Assembly (NCBI GenBank): GCA_035384565.1
Contig: DAOOIT010000025.1
Coordinates: 15,894-79,893, forward strand
DNA length: 64,000 bases
Direction: 5' to 3'
DNA from: Planctomycetota bacterium
Lineage (GTDB): Bacteria > Planctomycetota > PUPC01 > DSUN01
Both the position numbers and the translations under genes were made by a program. Under the pieces are notes generated by a model. It saw only the letters and a program-made list of their open reading frames with translations, was not told the origin of the DNA and ran no database searches. This document shows positions 24,172 to 31,801 of the stretch, piece by piece; the first letter of the stretch is position 1, and each line of letters opens with the position of its first letter.

Positions 24172-24544
24172 AGGAGAACCTCAAGAGATGCAGAGCGGGG
24201 AGGCGCTTCTTGACAAGAAGTTCCTGCCCGCACCCCTCTTCAGAAACTCTCACGCTGGATGCCGGCTTCGCCTGGCCTGGGAGGCCAGGCGAAGCCGCCG
24301 CCCAATGTAGAGGTTCTTGGAAGGGTGGGGCGAGGAGAGGACCTTCTCTCAAGAAGGTCTCCCTCTCCTTCTCCCTGGCTTCCATTGACCCGTCAACAAG
24401 AAAGAGTTGGTGAGGGGGGAACCTGCGTTTTCCTGAGAGCAGTGTTGGGGCTCCGGGACGCCTGTCCTGTCAGGCGCCCGGAGCTGTTCCCCCCTCACCA
24501 ACCAGAAAGCTGGCGAGGGCCCCTGCCGCCCGCCGGCCGGCCGC
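24172..24544. other. Intergenic stretch with hairpins of the TTCTTG family
   Basis: No gene seen. It contains two degenerate members of the hairpin family found at 11591, 31765, 32899 and 47832. One lies at about 24204-24247 (CTTCTTGACAAGAAG then GCACCCCTCTTC). The other lies at about 24312-24372 (AGGTTCTTGGAAGGG, then GAGAGGACCTTCT paired with AGAAGGTCTCCCTCTC). Another CG-rich inverted pair (CCTGGCCTGGGAGGCCAGG) lies near 24271-24295. Confidence 0.55.
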
Positions 24545-25273
24545 TCAACGGCCATTGACGGCCACGTAGCTGCGCGACCGTGCGGGCGTGTTGCGCCGCA
24601 GAAGCTCCAGCGCGCGCTGCTCGGTGCGGCGGCCCATGACGCCGTCGGCCGGGAGCCGGTTGCGTTGCTGGAACGTCTTCACCGAGTCATAGCCGAGACG
24701 GCGGAGCAGCTCGGAGAGCTGCTGCGCGCGGGTGACGGTGGTCTCGTCGAGCACGCCGTCGGAGCGGGTGCCCATCATCTTCGCCTGGAAATGCTCGACC
24801 GAGCTGTAGCCGAGCGCGGCGAGGGTGCGTTGCGCGCCCGAGCGGTCGGGGGCCGGCCGCGCCGGCCCGCTCGGCGCCGGCGACGCCGCGGGCGGAGCAG
24901 GAGGCCGGGGCGCCGGGGGCGGAGCCACTGCCGGCAGCGTGGGCGGCACGCTGGGCAGACTCTGCACCAGGGCCGAGGGCGGCATCGCGGGCACGTCCAG
25001 GGGCGGCAGGCCGGGGTCGCTGGCCGGAGCCGGCCGCCAGCCAAGATCGGCGCGGGCCAAGCGCGCGATGTAGTAGCGGTCCGCCGTCAGCGCCTCGGCT
25101 TCGCGGCGCAGCGCGCGGCCGCGCTCGCGCAAGGCGGCCAGCGCGGCGGTCTCGCGGCGCTCGCGGCAGAGCAGCGCGGCGAGATGCGCCTGGTTCGCGG
25201 CGCTCTGCTCGCGGAAGCTCACCACACCCAGCGCGGCCAGACACCCGATGAGGATGGCTTCACGCAGTGTCAT
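24545..25273 (-). CDS. DivIC/FtsB-like protein fused to peptidoglycan-binding-like repeats
   Basis: 242 residues. N-terminal membrane helix (AILIGCLAALGVVSF) and a coiled coil with LRERGRALRREAEALTADRYYIARLARADLGW, which follows the FtsB/DivIC pattern ending in a YYI-ARxxLG motif. A Pro/Ala-rich linker (about residues 80-145) leads to two peptidoglycan-binding_1-like units (YSSVEHFQAKMMGTRSDGVLDETT and YDSVKTFQQRNRLPADGVMGRRTEQRAL). FtsB/DivIC proteins pair with FtsL to activate septal wall synthesis. The neighbouring FtsL-like and mraZ genes support that role. The fusion is unusual and suggests direct wall contact. Confidence 0.75.
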   Translation of the reverse strand: MTLREAILIGCLAALGVVSFREQSAANQAHLAALLCRERRETAALAALRERGRALRREAEALTADRYYIARLARADLGWRPAPASDPGLPPLDVPAMPPSALVQSLPSVPPTLPAVAPPPAPRPPAPPAASPAPSGPARPAPDRSGAQRTLAALGYSSVEHFQAKMMGTRSDGVLDETTVTRAQQLSELLRRLGYDSVKTFQQRNRLPADGVMGRRTEQRALELLRRNTPARSRSYVAVNGR

Positions 25274-25311
25274 GCGTCACCTGTTCGCTCCCCGCCCGCG
25301 CGGCGCGGGCG

Positions 25312-25644
25312 CTAGTGCCCCTTCTTCGCACGGGCCACGGTGGGCGCCTTGTCTCTCGCCTTCTCCTCCTCCTTGGCCTTCGCAAGCTGCTGGTCCACCA
25401 GTTGGTCGGGAGGGAGGAGCTCGAGCTGGAGGTCTCTGACTTTCCCGGCGAGCGCGGCCGGCGTCCTGAGCTGCGCCACCTGGGCTTCGAGCTTGCGGTT
25501 GGCCTCGACCAGCCTGCGGTGCTCGCCCTCGAGTCGCGCCACGCGGTAGCCGGCGTGGGTCACGGCGGCGCGCTCCGAGATGAGGAAGAGGGCGCCGGCG
25601 ACCGCGAGGGCCACGACGACAAGGAATGCGACGAGGCGCGCCAC
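25312..25644 (-). CDS. FtsL-like cell division protein
   Basis: 110 residues from GTG 25644 with AGGAG nine bases upstream. One N-terminal membrane helix (LVAFLVVVALAVAGALFLI) and a leucine-rich coiled coil (HAGYRVARLEGEHRRLVEANRKLEAQVAQLRTP), ending in a Lys/Glu-rich tail. The YRVARLE ... LRTP pattern is the FtsL signature in the mraZ-rsmH-ftsL clusters of other bacteria. It sits between mraZ and a DivIC-like gene, matching the FtsL-DivIC pairing. The sequence is short and low in information, so context carries much of the weight. Confidence 0.72.
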   Translation of the reverse strand: MARLVAFLVVVALAVAGALFLISERAAVTHAGYRVARLEGEHRRLVEANRKLEAQVAQLRTPAALAGKVRDLQLELLPPDQLVDQQLAKAKEEEKARDKAPTVARAKKGH

Positions 25645-25666
25645 AGGGCCAGTCTCCTGGCGGGGA

Positions 25667-26104
25667 TCAGCCGAACACGCGGGGAGCCAGCCGCTGGTAC
25701 GCCGCGCGCCGAGCCGTCTCGCGGCTTTCGTAGACGGCGGCGCCCCAGAACTCTATCGCATCCACCACGCCCACAATCGTCACGTCCTTCTCGATTGCGG
25801 CGTGGGCGCGCAGGAAGTCCGGCAACCGAATGCGCCCCTGGCTGTCGGGCACCACGGTGGTGGTGATGCTGCCAAGGGCGCGCTTGAAGTCGCGCACGGC
25901 GGTCTTCCCGAGCGAGGCATCGGCCTCCAGGTCAGCCAGCAGCTTCGCCAGCCGCTCCTGGGTGTAGGCCACGATGCACGGCTCCGCCCCGCATGTCAGG
26001 CAGAGGCCCTGGGCGAGTGCCTCGCCTGCCGCCTCGCGGAGTCGGGCGGGAAGGGCGATGCGGAACTCCTTGTCAAGGCTGTGGGTGAACTCGCCGAGGA
26101 ACAC
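25667..26104 (-). CDS. mraZ: Transcriptional regulator MraZ
   Basis: DNA-binding repressor of the division and cell-wall cluster that forms ring-shaped oligomers. 145 residues with two SpoVT/AbrB-like halves: FLGEFTHSLDKEFRIALPARLRE at the N-terminus and VVPDSQGRIRLPDFLRAHAAIEKDVTIVGVVDAIEFWGAAVY in the second half. I chose GTG 26104, which gives the usual (M)FLGE start and has GGAG upstream. A GTG at 26140 lies inside the operator repeats and is rejected. rsmH, which normally follows mraZ, is missing. Confidence 0.92.
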   Translation of the reverse strand: MFLGEFTHSLDKEFRIALPARLREAAGEALAQGLCLTCGAEPCIVAYTQERLAKLLADLEADASLGKTAVRDFKRALGSITTTVVPDSQGRIRLPDFLRAHAAIEKDVTIVGVVDAIEFWGAAVYESRETARRAAYQRLAPRVFG

Positions 26105-26116
26105 TGCCGCTGTGCT

Positions 26117-26150
26117 CCAATATTCCCCGCTTTCCCCCACTTTGCCCCTA
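26117..26150 (-). promoter_or_regulatory. MraZ operator repeats
   Basis: On the minus strand the sequence reads as 10-bp direct repeats: AGGGGCAAAG, TGGGGGAAAG, CGGGGAATAT, then TGGAGC. GGGG blocks spaced by 10 bp are the known MraZ-binding pattern, so mraZ is likely self-regulated. Confidence 0.8.
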
Positions 26151-26337
26151 ACAGTCTATCGCCTGCCCCGCGCTTGTCAAGGGCCTTTTGGCGATTTGGC
26201 ACGCTTTTTCGGGGAGAAGACTACAGAATGGGGGATCGAGAGCCAGGAGACACTAAGGGTTGTATGCCCGGCGCCGCGAAGGGAACAGGCATGGGCCAAC
26301 GCTACGGTGCGAGCGCGCGGGGAGTTGCGGCGCGGTG

Positions 26338-28290
26338 TCAGTGCGGTTTCGGGGAGCTCTGAGCGAGCTTCTGCAAGGCGTAGCTGGCCGCGCGAGCGGC
26401 CTCGGAGTCGTCGTCTGCCCTGCTGGCGGCCTCGAGGGCCTTCCGGGCCGCCGCGGCGTGCGGGGAGGCGGGGTGGCGACGCAGGAGTTCGCCGACGCCC
26501 CACACAACCTCGGCCTTGGCGTCGTCGGCCGCGGTGCCGAGGCGGTCGAGCAGCGGCTTGAGGGCCTCGGCGTCGCCCACGCGCCCCAGCGCGCCGGCGG
26601 CCAGCGCCACGAGCGCGTCGTCCTGCAGGGCGGCCACAAAGGTGTCCTGCGCCGCAGGCCCTTGTGCCTCGAGTGCCGTCGCGGCGTGCCACTGCACGCT
26701 CTCGTCGGTATCCTTGAGACGCTGGGCGAGGGCCGCGATGGCCTTGGGGTCCTTGAACTGGGCGAGGGCCACGGCGGCCACGCGACGCACGTCGGGGTCG
26801 CTGCACTCGGCCGCGAGCGTGATGGGGTCGAGGGCCGCGGCGGCGGCCTCGGCGCCGATCTGTTCGGCAATGCGCCCGAGCCCCGCCACGATGCCCCAGG
26901 CCGTGTACTTCGCTGCGCGGCCCTCTGCTTTCTTCTGGATGCGGTCGAGCGCGCCGCGAAGATGCTCGAGCAACACGGGCACGGCCTTGGGTCCCAGGGT
27001 GCCGAGGGCGTCGGAAGCGTCGGCGCGAATCTTCACCTCCTCGTCGCCGAGGAGGTCCACCAGGTACTTCACGGCCTCGAGGTCGCCTTTGCGGCCGAGG
27101 GCCTGGGCGGCGACCAGTTTCACGATGCTGTCGTCGTCGCCCATCGCCTGGCGGAGCGCGCTGAGCGCGGCGTCGGATTCGGAGGTGGCGAGCACGCCGG
27201 CGGCGGCCCGCTTGATCCGGGCGCGCTCGCCGGCGGCCGGGTCGAGCAGGCCGGCGAGCTTCGCGTCGCGCTCGCCGCTGGGCAGGAGCACCAGGGCTTC
27301 GATGGCATCGGCGCGGGCGCCGGCGTCGAGCCGGCGGTCGAGGGCGTCGGTAAACAGCTTGTCGCGGCACCGGGCGGTGGCGGTGGCGATGCGGTCGAGG
27401 AAGGCGGCGACGAGGTCGGGCGCGTGTGGCTGGAGCTGCCGCGCGGCCAGCAGCGCCACGCGGCTGTCGTCGTCCTTGGCGAACATGGCGGGGAGCAGGG
27501 CCTGGAGCTTCTCGGGAAAGCCCGCGGGCTGGCCCGTCTTGGCGATCTCCAGGCAGTGGCACAGGGCGGCATAGCGCACGTCGCGGGCCTTGTCCTCGGC
27601 CGCGCGCTGAAGCAACAGGTCGGCGGCGCGCGGGTCGCGCGAGGCGGCCAGCTCGCGCACCGTGTCGAGGCGGATGTCGTCGTCGGTGCTCGCGATGCGT
27701 TCGAGCAGGCGGCCCCAGTCCTTCTCGGCGGCGGCGGCCGGCGGCTCCTGGGGCGGGGCGAGGGTGTGGATCGAGCGCAGCGCGTTGCGGGCGAGCGCCT
27801 CGGTGGCCGCGGCGATCAGCTCGGCGTCGTCGCCGCGGAAGGCGAGGACCAGGTCGTTGGCGGGCGCGGAGAGCTGGGTGAAGTGGCCCAGAGCCTTCGC
27901 GGCGGCGATCCGCAGGGCGTGGTCGCTGCCCTTCAGCACCTCGAGCAGCGGCGCGGCCGCCGTTTCGGCCTCGGCCTTCGCCAGCGAGGCCCTGGCGGCG
28001 ATCACGCCCAGGGCCTCCGCCGCCGCCGCTCGCAGGGTCTGCGGGTCGCGGCGGATGCCGTAGTCGTTCACCGTCTTCTCGATGTCTTTGAGCGTCAGGA
28101 GGTTGCTCAGCGGCTTGATCACCGAGCGGCCGTGTTCGGCCAGCGTGCGCTCGGCGCGCGAGCGGGTCGCCGCGTTCGAGAGGTCGGCCAGCAGCTTGTC
28201 CACGTCGTGCGCCCCGCCGCCCGAGCAGCCCGCCAGCAGCAGGCCCAGCGGCGCGAGGGCGAGGAGGGGCAGGGTCCGTCGTCGTCTCAT
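26338..28290 (-). CDS. HEAT-repeat lipoprotein
   Basis: 650 residues. Lipoprotein signal peptide with lipobox LLLAGC at about residues 17-22. ATG 28290 has GGAGG eight bases upstream. The rest is a run of HEAT / PBS-lyase-type repeats of about 30 residues (for example ALRIAAAKALGHFTQ, SIVKLVAAQALGRKGDLEAVKYLVDLLGDEEVKIRADASDALGTLG, ESVQWHAATALEAQGP). No catalytic motif. Exported, membrane-anchored alpha-solenoid of this kind usually binds other proteins. It is transcribed toward mraZ but separated from it by about 200 bp. Confidence 0.85.
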   Translation of the reverse strand: MRRRRTLPLLALAPLGLLLAGCSGGGAHDVDKLLADLSNAATRSRAERTLAEHGRSVIKPLSNLLTLKDIEKTVNDYGIRRDPQTLRAAAAEALGVIAARASLAKAEAETAAAPLLEVLKGSDHALRIAAAKALGHFTQLSAPANDLVLAFRGDDAELIAAATEALARNALRSIHTLAPPQEPPAAAAEKDWGRLLERIASTDDDIRLDTVRELAASRDPRAADLLLQRAAEDKARDVRYAALCHCLEIAKTGQPAGFPEKLQALLPAMFAKDDDSRVALLAARQLQPHAPDLVAAFLDRIATATARCRDKLFTDALDRRLDAGARADAIEALVLLPSGERDAKLAGLLDPAAGERARIKRAAAGVLATSESDAALSALRQAMGDDDSIVKLVAAQALGRKGDLEAVKYLVDLLGDEEVKIRADASDALGTLGPKAVPVLLEHLRGALDRIQKKAEGRAAKYTAWGIVAGLGRIAEQIGAEAAAAALDPITLAAECSDPDVRRVAAVALAQFKDPKAIAALAQRLKDTDESVQWHAATALEAQGPAAQDTFVAALQDDALVALAAGALGRVGDAEALKPLLDRLGTAADDAKAEVVWGVGELLRRHPASPHAAAARKALEAASRADDDSEAARAASYALQKLAQSSPKPH

Positions 28291-28450
28291 GGCAACCGCC
28301 TCCGCGCGGAGTGGTGAGTGCGTCCTGCGGCGCGAGGCGGAGTATAGCACGTCCCCGCGCGGCGAGTCAACCGCGCGTCCGGGAACGGGCATCGCCCCAA
28401 TCCTGGCGCCCGCGTTCGCCTGCCGTGTCTTGGAAACCAGACACGGCGCC

Positions 28451-28659
28451 GCCATACCTGCTCAGCTCTTCTGCCGCCGAGAGATGAGCAGGTATGGCGC
28501 TTTGGCGATCCGGGCGGCTCTACGGCCTCTCCACCCATACTTGCTCAATTTCCTCCCCCCCTGGGATGAGCAAGTATGGCGTTTGGGCGATCCGGGCGGC
28601 GCGGCGGCCTTTCCGGCCATACTTGCTCAATCTCCTCCCTCCTGAAGTGAGCAAGTATG
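28451..28659. repeat. Tandem array of three palindromic units
   Basis: Period 82-83 bp. Unit 1 arms are GCCATACCTGCTCA (28451-28464) and TGAGCAGGTATGGC (28485-28498). Unit 2 arms are CCATACTTGCTCA (28535-28547) and TGAGCAAGTATGG (28567-28579). Unit 3 arms are CCATACTTGCTCA (28617-28629) and TGAGCAAGTATG (28648-28659). The arms change together (C/G in unit 1, T/A in units 2 and 3). GGCGATCCGGGCGGC follows units 1 and 2. The gap at 28291-28764 holds no gene. Confidence 0.85.
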
Positions 28660-28710
28660 ATGGTGGGGCGTTCGGGCCTCTTCGGGGGCCGCGGGGGCGC
28701 CGCGCGTCGG

Positions 28711-28739
28711 TTGATTTGCGGGCGGGTTTGGTGTACATT
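28711..28739 (+). promoter_or_regulatory. Sigma70-type promoter
   Basis: TTGATT (28711-28716), 17-bp spacer, TACATT (28734-28739), 25 bp before the next start codon. Confidence 0.55.
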
Positions 28740-28764
28740 CTGCGTGTGATTGGAAGGGAGCGCA

Positions 28765-29226
28765 ATGTCGGCGATCACTCCTGAGGCGGTGGCGACGGGT
28801 CGGGACCCGGGCCAGACGCTGCTGTTGGCGTGGCTGTTGCCGGGGGCCGGGCACTGGTTTGCCGGGCTGCGTGGCCGCGCGCTGCTCTACGGCGCGTCGG
28901 TGATCGGGCTGTTCCTGGCGGGCCTCGCAATGGGCGGGCTGGTGACCGCGTCGGTGTACGGGCACAAGTGGGCGTTCCTTCTCCAGATGTTCAACGGGCC
29001 GCTGGCGATGGCGGCCGCGGTGGGGCACTACGCGGCGCGGCAGGCGCTCGCCGGCGCCGGCGCGGCGGCGTGGCTGAGAAACCTGGTGTCGCCCGGGCCA
29101 TCGCCCGTGGCCGACCTGGGGATGACGTTCACGCTGGTGTCGGCGGCGTTCAACGTGCTGGTGCTGGCCGACGCCTACTATCTGGCCGACCGGCCCGCGG
29201 AACCGACGGCGGAGGCCTCCTCGTGA
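28765..29226 (+). CDS. Small polytopic membrane protein
   Basis: 153 residues from ATG 28765 with AGGGAG upstream. About four membrane helices: the first segment is LLLAWLLPGAGHWFAGLRGRALLYGASVIGLFLAGLAMGG, then LAMAAAVGHYAA and MTFTLVSAAFNVLVLADAYYLA. The opening W-LPGxGHW-GxRxR pattern resembles small planctomycetal proteins annotated as DUF6677, but I am not certain of that match. The stop overlaps the next GTG by four bases. Function unknown. Confidence 0.75.
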   Translation: MSAITPEAVATGRDPGQTLLLAWLLPGAGHWFAGLRGRALLYGASVIGLFLAGLAMGGLVTASVYGHKWAFLLQMFNGPLAMAAAVGHYAARQALAGAGAAAWLRNLVSPGPSPVADLGMTFTLVSAAFNVLVLADAYYLADRPAEPTAEASS

Positions 29227-29411
29227 GCGAGTCGGCGTTGCGCTACGTGGCGGGACTGGTGCTGTGCGCGGTGATCGCGGTGGCCTACAGCGCCACGCGC
29301 AAGCAGGGGCTGCGCGCCATCGCGCGCGACAGCGTGGTCGTGTTCGGCTGCATGCTGGGCGTGGTGGCCGCGGTGGCCGCGGTGGTGTGGGGGCTGTGCG
29401 CGCTGAAGTAG
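29223..29411 (+). CDS. Short two-helix membrane protein
   Basis: 62 residues, translated from a GTG that overlaps the previous stop (GTGA). Two membrane helices, YVAGLVLCAVIAVAYSA and SVVVFGCMLGVVAAVAAVVWGL, separated by a basic loop (TRKQGLRAIARD). The coupling with the previous gene and the matched topology suggest they form a membrane pair. No family recognised. Confidence 0.65.
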   Translation: MSESALRYVAGLVLCAVIAVAYSATRKQGLRAIARDSVVVFGCMLGVVAAVAAVVWGLCALK

Positions 29412-29441
29412 TCTCCTTGGGGGCCAGGAGTCCTCGGGGCC

Positions 29442-30395
29442 ATGTCGCTTCGGGTCGCGGTGCTGGGCGCGTCGGGGTTCGGGCGGCACCATGCCAAGTG
29501 GTACGCCGAGCTGGGCTGCGAGGTGGTGGCCTTCCTGGGCTCGTCGCCGCGGAGCGTGGAGGCCACGGCGCAGGCCCTGCGCCAGGCGATCGGGTTCGAG
29601 GGGCGCGGCTACACGTCGCTCGACGCGTTGCTGGCCAGCGCCCGGCCCGACGCGGTGAGCGTGTGCACGCCGCCGCCGCTGCACGGCGAGCACGCGCTGG
29701 CAGCGCTCGAGGCCGGCTGCGCGGTGCTGTGCGAGAAGCCGTTCGTGTGGCGGCCGGGCGCGCCCGGCGCCACGCTGGCGGCCGAGGCGGCGCGGCTGGT
29801 GCGGGTGGCCGAGCGCCAGCGGCTCGTGCTGGCGGTGAACACCCAGTACGCGGCCGCGGCGGAGGAGTACCGCCAGCTCGCGCCCGACGCCGTGGCGGCG
29901 CCCGAGCGCTTCTTCGGCGAGATGGCCTCGAAGCTCAAGCCCGACGGCCCCCGCGGCCGCGACATCGTGGTGGACCTCCTGCCCCATCCGCTGAGCGTGC
30001 TGCTCGCGCTGCTGCCCGAGGCCGAGCTGCGGCCCGGCTCGGTGCGGGCGGCCATCGAGGCCGAGAGCACGACGGCCCGGTTCCAGGTGGCGGCGGCGGG
30101 CCGCACCGTGGCCGCCACGGTGCGCGTGGCCAAGCTGCCCGAGGCCCCCTTCCCGCGCCGCTTCGGCCTCAACGACCAGATCGCCGAGGTGGGCACCCGC
30201 GCCGACGAGCAGGGCGTCTACCGCGGCATGGTGAGCCTGGGCGGCCGCGAACGCGTGTGCGACGATTTCATGCGGACCTCGCTCGCCCGCTTCTGCCGCG
30301 CCGCGCGGGGCGAGGGCCCGCCCCTGGTGGACGCCCGGGCCGCCCTGCGCAATCTCGAGATGCTTCTCGGCATCCTCGGGGAGGCCCGGCGGTGA
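29442..30395 (+). CDS. Gfo/Idh/MocA family oxidoreductase
   Basis: 317 residues. N-terminal Rossmann fold VAVLGASGFGRHHAKWYAELG, then DAVSVCTPPPLHGEHALAALEAGCAVLCEKPFVW, where CEKP supplies the family's catalytic Lys. The C-terminal domain is more divergent than usual; ATEAESTTARF-type strands are present, and HPLSVLL lies where the catalytic His should be. NAD(P)-linked sugar or cyclitol dehydrogenase by family. No signal peptide, so cytoplasmic. It overlaps the following gene by four bases. Confidence 0.85.
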   Translation: MSLRVAVLGASGFGRHHAKWYAELGCEVVAFLGSSPRSVEATAQALRQAIGFEGRGYTSLDALLASARPDAVSVCTPPPLHGEHALAALEAGCAVLCEKPFVWRPGAPGATLAAEAARLVRVAERQRLVLAVNTQYAAAAEEYRQLAPDAVAAPERFFGEMASKLKPDGPRGRDIVVDLLPHPLSVLLALLPEAELRPGSVRAAIEAESTTARFQVAAAGRTVAATVRVAKLPEAPFPRRFGLNDQIAEVGTRADEQGVYRGMVSLGGRERVCDDFMRTSLARFCRAARGEGPPLVDARAALRNLEMLLGILGEARR

Positions 30396-30814
30396 AGCCC
30401 GAGAGCCTCTTCCGCGAAGCCCAGGCCGAGGTGGACCGCCACAAGTACCTCGAGAGCGAGAAGCGGGGCTACGACCTCGGCCACGACGCGGTGGACGACT
30501 GGCACCGCCGCTACTGGACCCTCTGGCTGCGGCACCGGTGGCTCGAACACCTGCTCGGCCAGCGCTGCTGGGAGGAACTGGAGGTCTGGCGCTTCGGCCG
30601 CCTGCGCACCCTGTTTGCGGGCCACGAGGCCCTGCTCGAGGAGATCGCCACCCTGGTGCGCCGCGGCGCCGAGAACACCGATGTCGTCTTCTGGGCCGCC
30701 CGCACCCATCTGAGCGAAATGCCCCTCATCGAGAGCATTCTCACCGAGGTGCGCATCAACGAGATCCGCTGCTCGCGCCAGTGCTTCCTCTTCGCCAAAG
30801 AGCCCGAGGACTGA
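30392..30814 (+). CDS. Conserved-looking hypothetical protein
   Basis: 140 residues from GTG overlapping the preceding stop (GTGA). Rich in aromatic and charged residues (DDWHRRYWTLWLRHRWLEHL, CWEELEVWRFGRL), apparently all helical, with two Cys near the end (IRCSRQCFLF). No signal peptide or membrane helix. The context between a Gfo/Idh/MocA enzyme and a Xer recombinase gives no clear clue. I do not recognise the family. Confidence 0.6.
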   Translation: MKPESLFREAQAEVDRHKYLESEKRGYDLGHDAVDDWHRRYWTLWLRHRWLEHLLGQRCWEELEVWRFGRLRTLFAGHEALLEEIATLVRRGAENTDVVFWAARTHLSEMPLIESILTEVRINEIRCSRQCFLFAKEPED

Positions 30815-30841
30815 CCCGCCCCGGGCGGCCGGGAGGCCGAC

Positions 30842-31735
30842 GTGTCGCTCTTCGTGGACAGGTTTCTCGGCTACCTCGAGGGCGAGCGCGGCTACTCGCC
30901 CCAGACGCTCCGCGCCTACGCCGCCGACCTGGCCGGCTTCGCCGACTTCGCGGCCCGCGGGGCGGACGACTTCGACCCCGCCGCGGTCACCACGGTGCAG
31001 CTCCGCGGCTACCTGGCCCGCCTGCGGAACCAGGGGGCGGCGCGCAGCACCACCGCGCGGAAGATCGCCTCGCTGCGCTCCTTCTACAGATACCTGCTGC
31101 GCGAGGGCATCGTCAACCACAACCCCGCCAGCGATCTGCGCCTGCCGCGCCGCGAGAAGCGCCTGCCGGTGTTCCTCGACGAGGCTGAGGTCGCCCGCCT
31201 CCTCGCCACGCCCGACCCCGCCGATCCGGCCGGCTGTCGCGACCGCGCGATCCTCGAGGTCCTCTACAGCACCGGGATGCGCATCAGCGAGCTGGCGGCG
31301 GTCAGCTTCGAGGATCTGGACCTCCTGGGCGAGGTCCTCAAGGCGCGGGGCAAGGGCAAGAAAGAGCGTCTGGTGCCGCTCGGCGGCCCGGCGCTTCAGG
31401 CGCTGCGCGACTACCTGGCCGTCCGGCCCTCGCTCGCCGGCGGCCGTCGCGTCAGCGCGCGCGCTCTCTGGCTCAACAAGGGCGGCACCCGGCTGTCCGA
31501 CCGCGGGATTCGCCGCCTCTTCGAGAAGCACGCGCGCGCCGCCGGCCTGCCCGCCACGGTGACGCCGCACACGCTCCGCCACAGCTTCGCCACGCACATG
31601 CTCAACCGGGGGGCCGACCTGCGGGCCGTGCAGGAGCTGCTCGGCCACGCCAGCCTCGCCAGCACCCAGGTCTACACCCACGTCACCACCGAGAAGCTCA
31701 AGAGCGTCTACGGCAAGGCCCATCCCCGCGCGTAG
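30842..31735 (+). CDS. xerC: Tyrosine recombinase XerC/XerD
   Basis: 297 residues. N-terminal SAM-like domain (FLGYLEGERGYSPQTLRAYAADLAGF) and catalytic domain with Arg (YSTGMRISELAAV), Lys beta-hairpin (ARGKGKKERLVPLGG), HxxR (TPHTLRHSFATHML), His (LGHASLASTQVYTHV) and nucleophile Tyr in the same block. All catalytic residues are present. It resolves chromosome dimers at dif together with its partner. XerC and XerD cannot be told apart reliably here; a dif site was not found. GTG start with GGGAGG upstream. It lies about 8 kb from the origin region. Confidence 0.9.
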   Translation: MSLFVDRFLGYLEGERGYSPQTLRAYAADLAGFADFAARGADDFDPAAVTTVQLRGYLARLRNQGAARSTTARKIASLRSFYRYLLREGIVNHNPASDLRLPRREKRLPVFLDEAEVARLLATPDPADPAGCRDRAILEVLYSTGMRISELAAVSFEDLDLLGEVLKARGKGKKERLVPLGGPALQALRDYLAVRPSLAGGRRVSARALWLNKGGTRLSDRGIRRLFEKHARAAGLPATVTPHTLRHSFATHMLNRGADLRAVQELLGHASLASTQVYTHVTTEKLKSVYGKAHPRA

Positions 31736-31740
31736 GCCAT

Positions 31741-31800
31741 CTTGAGAGTTCTTGGAGGGGGATCGGGGGAACCTTCTTCCCCAAGAAGGTTCCCCCGCTC
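31741..31800. terminator. Hairpin between convergent genes, GGGGGAACCTTCTT family
   Basis: Perfect 14-bp arms GGGGGAACCTTCTT (31765-31778) and AAGAAGGTTCCCCC (31783-31796) with loop CCCC. It is preceded by the family leader GAGAGTTCTTGGAGGGG. It lies between two convergent genes, so it could end both transcripts. Confidence 0.7.
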
Positions 31801-31801
31801 T

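Noticed and set aside
26105..26140. Longer mraZ with start at 26140
   Set aside because: The extra 12 codons lie in the operator repeats and are not typical of MraZ N-termini.
28451..28659. Possible CRISPR array
   Set aside because: Units are only three, the repeated part is palindromic and the intervening sequence is itself conserved, so there are no unique spacers. No cas genes are present.
29264..30391. Plus-strand frame leading into the 140-residue hypothetical gene
   Set aside because: The upstream part is out of frame with the Gfo/Idh/MocA gene and is low complexity. The GTG at 30392, coupled to the previous stop, is the better start.
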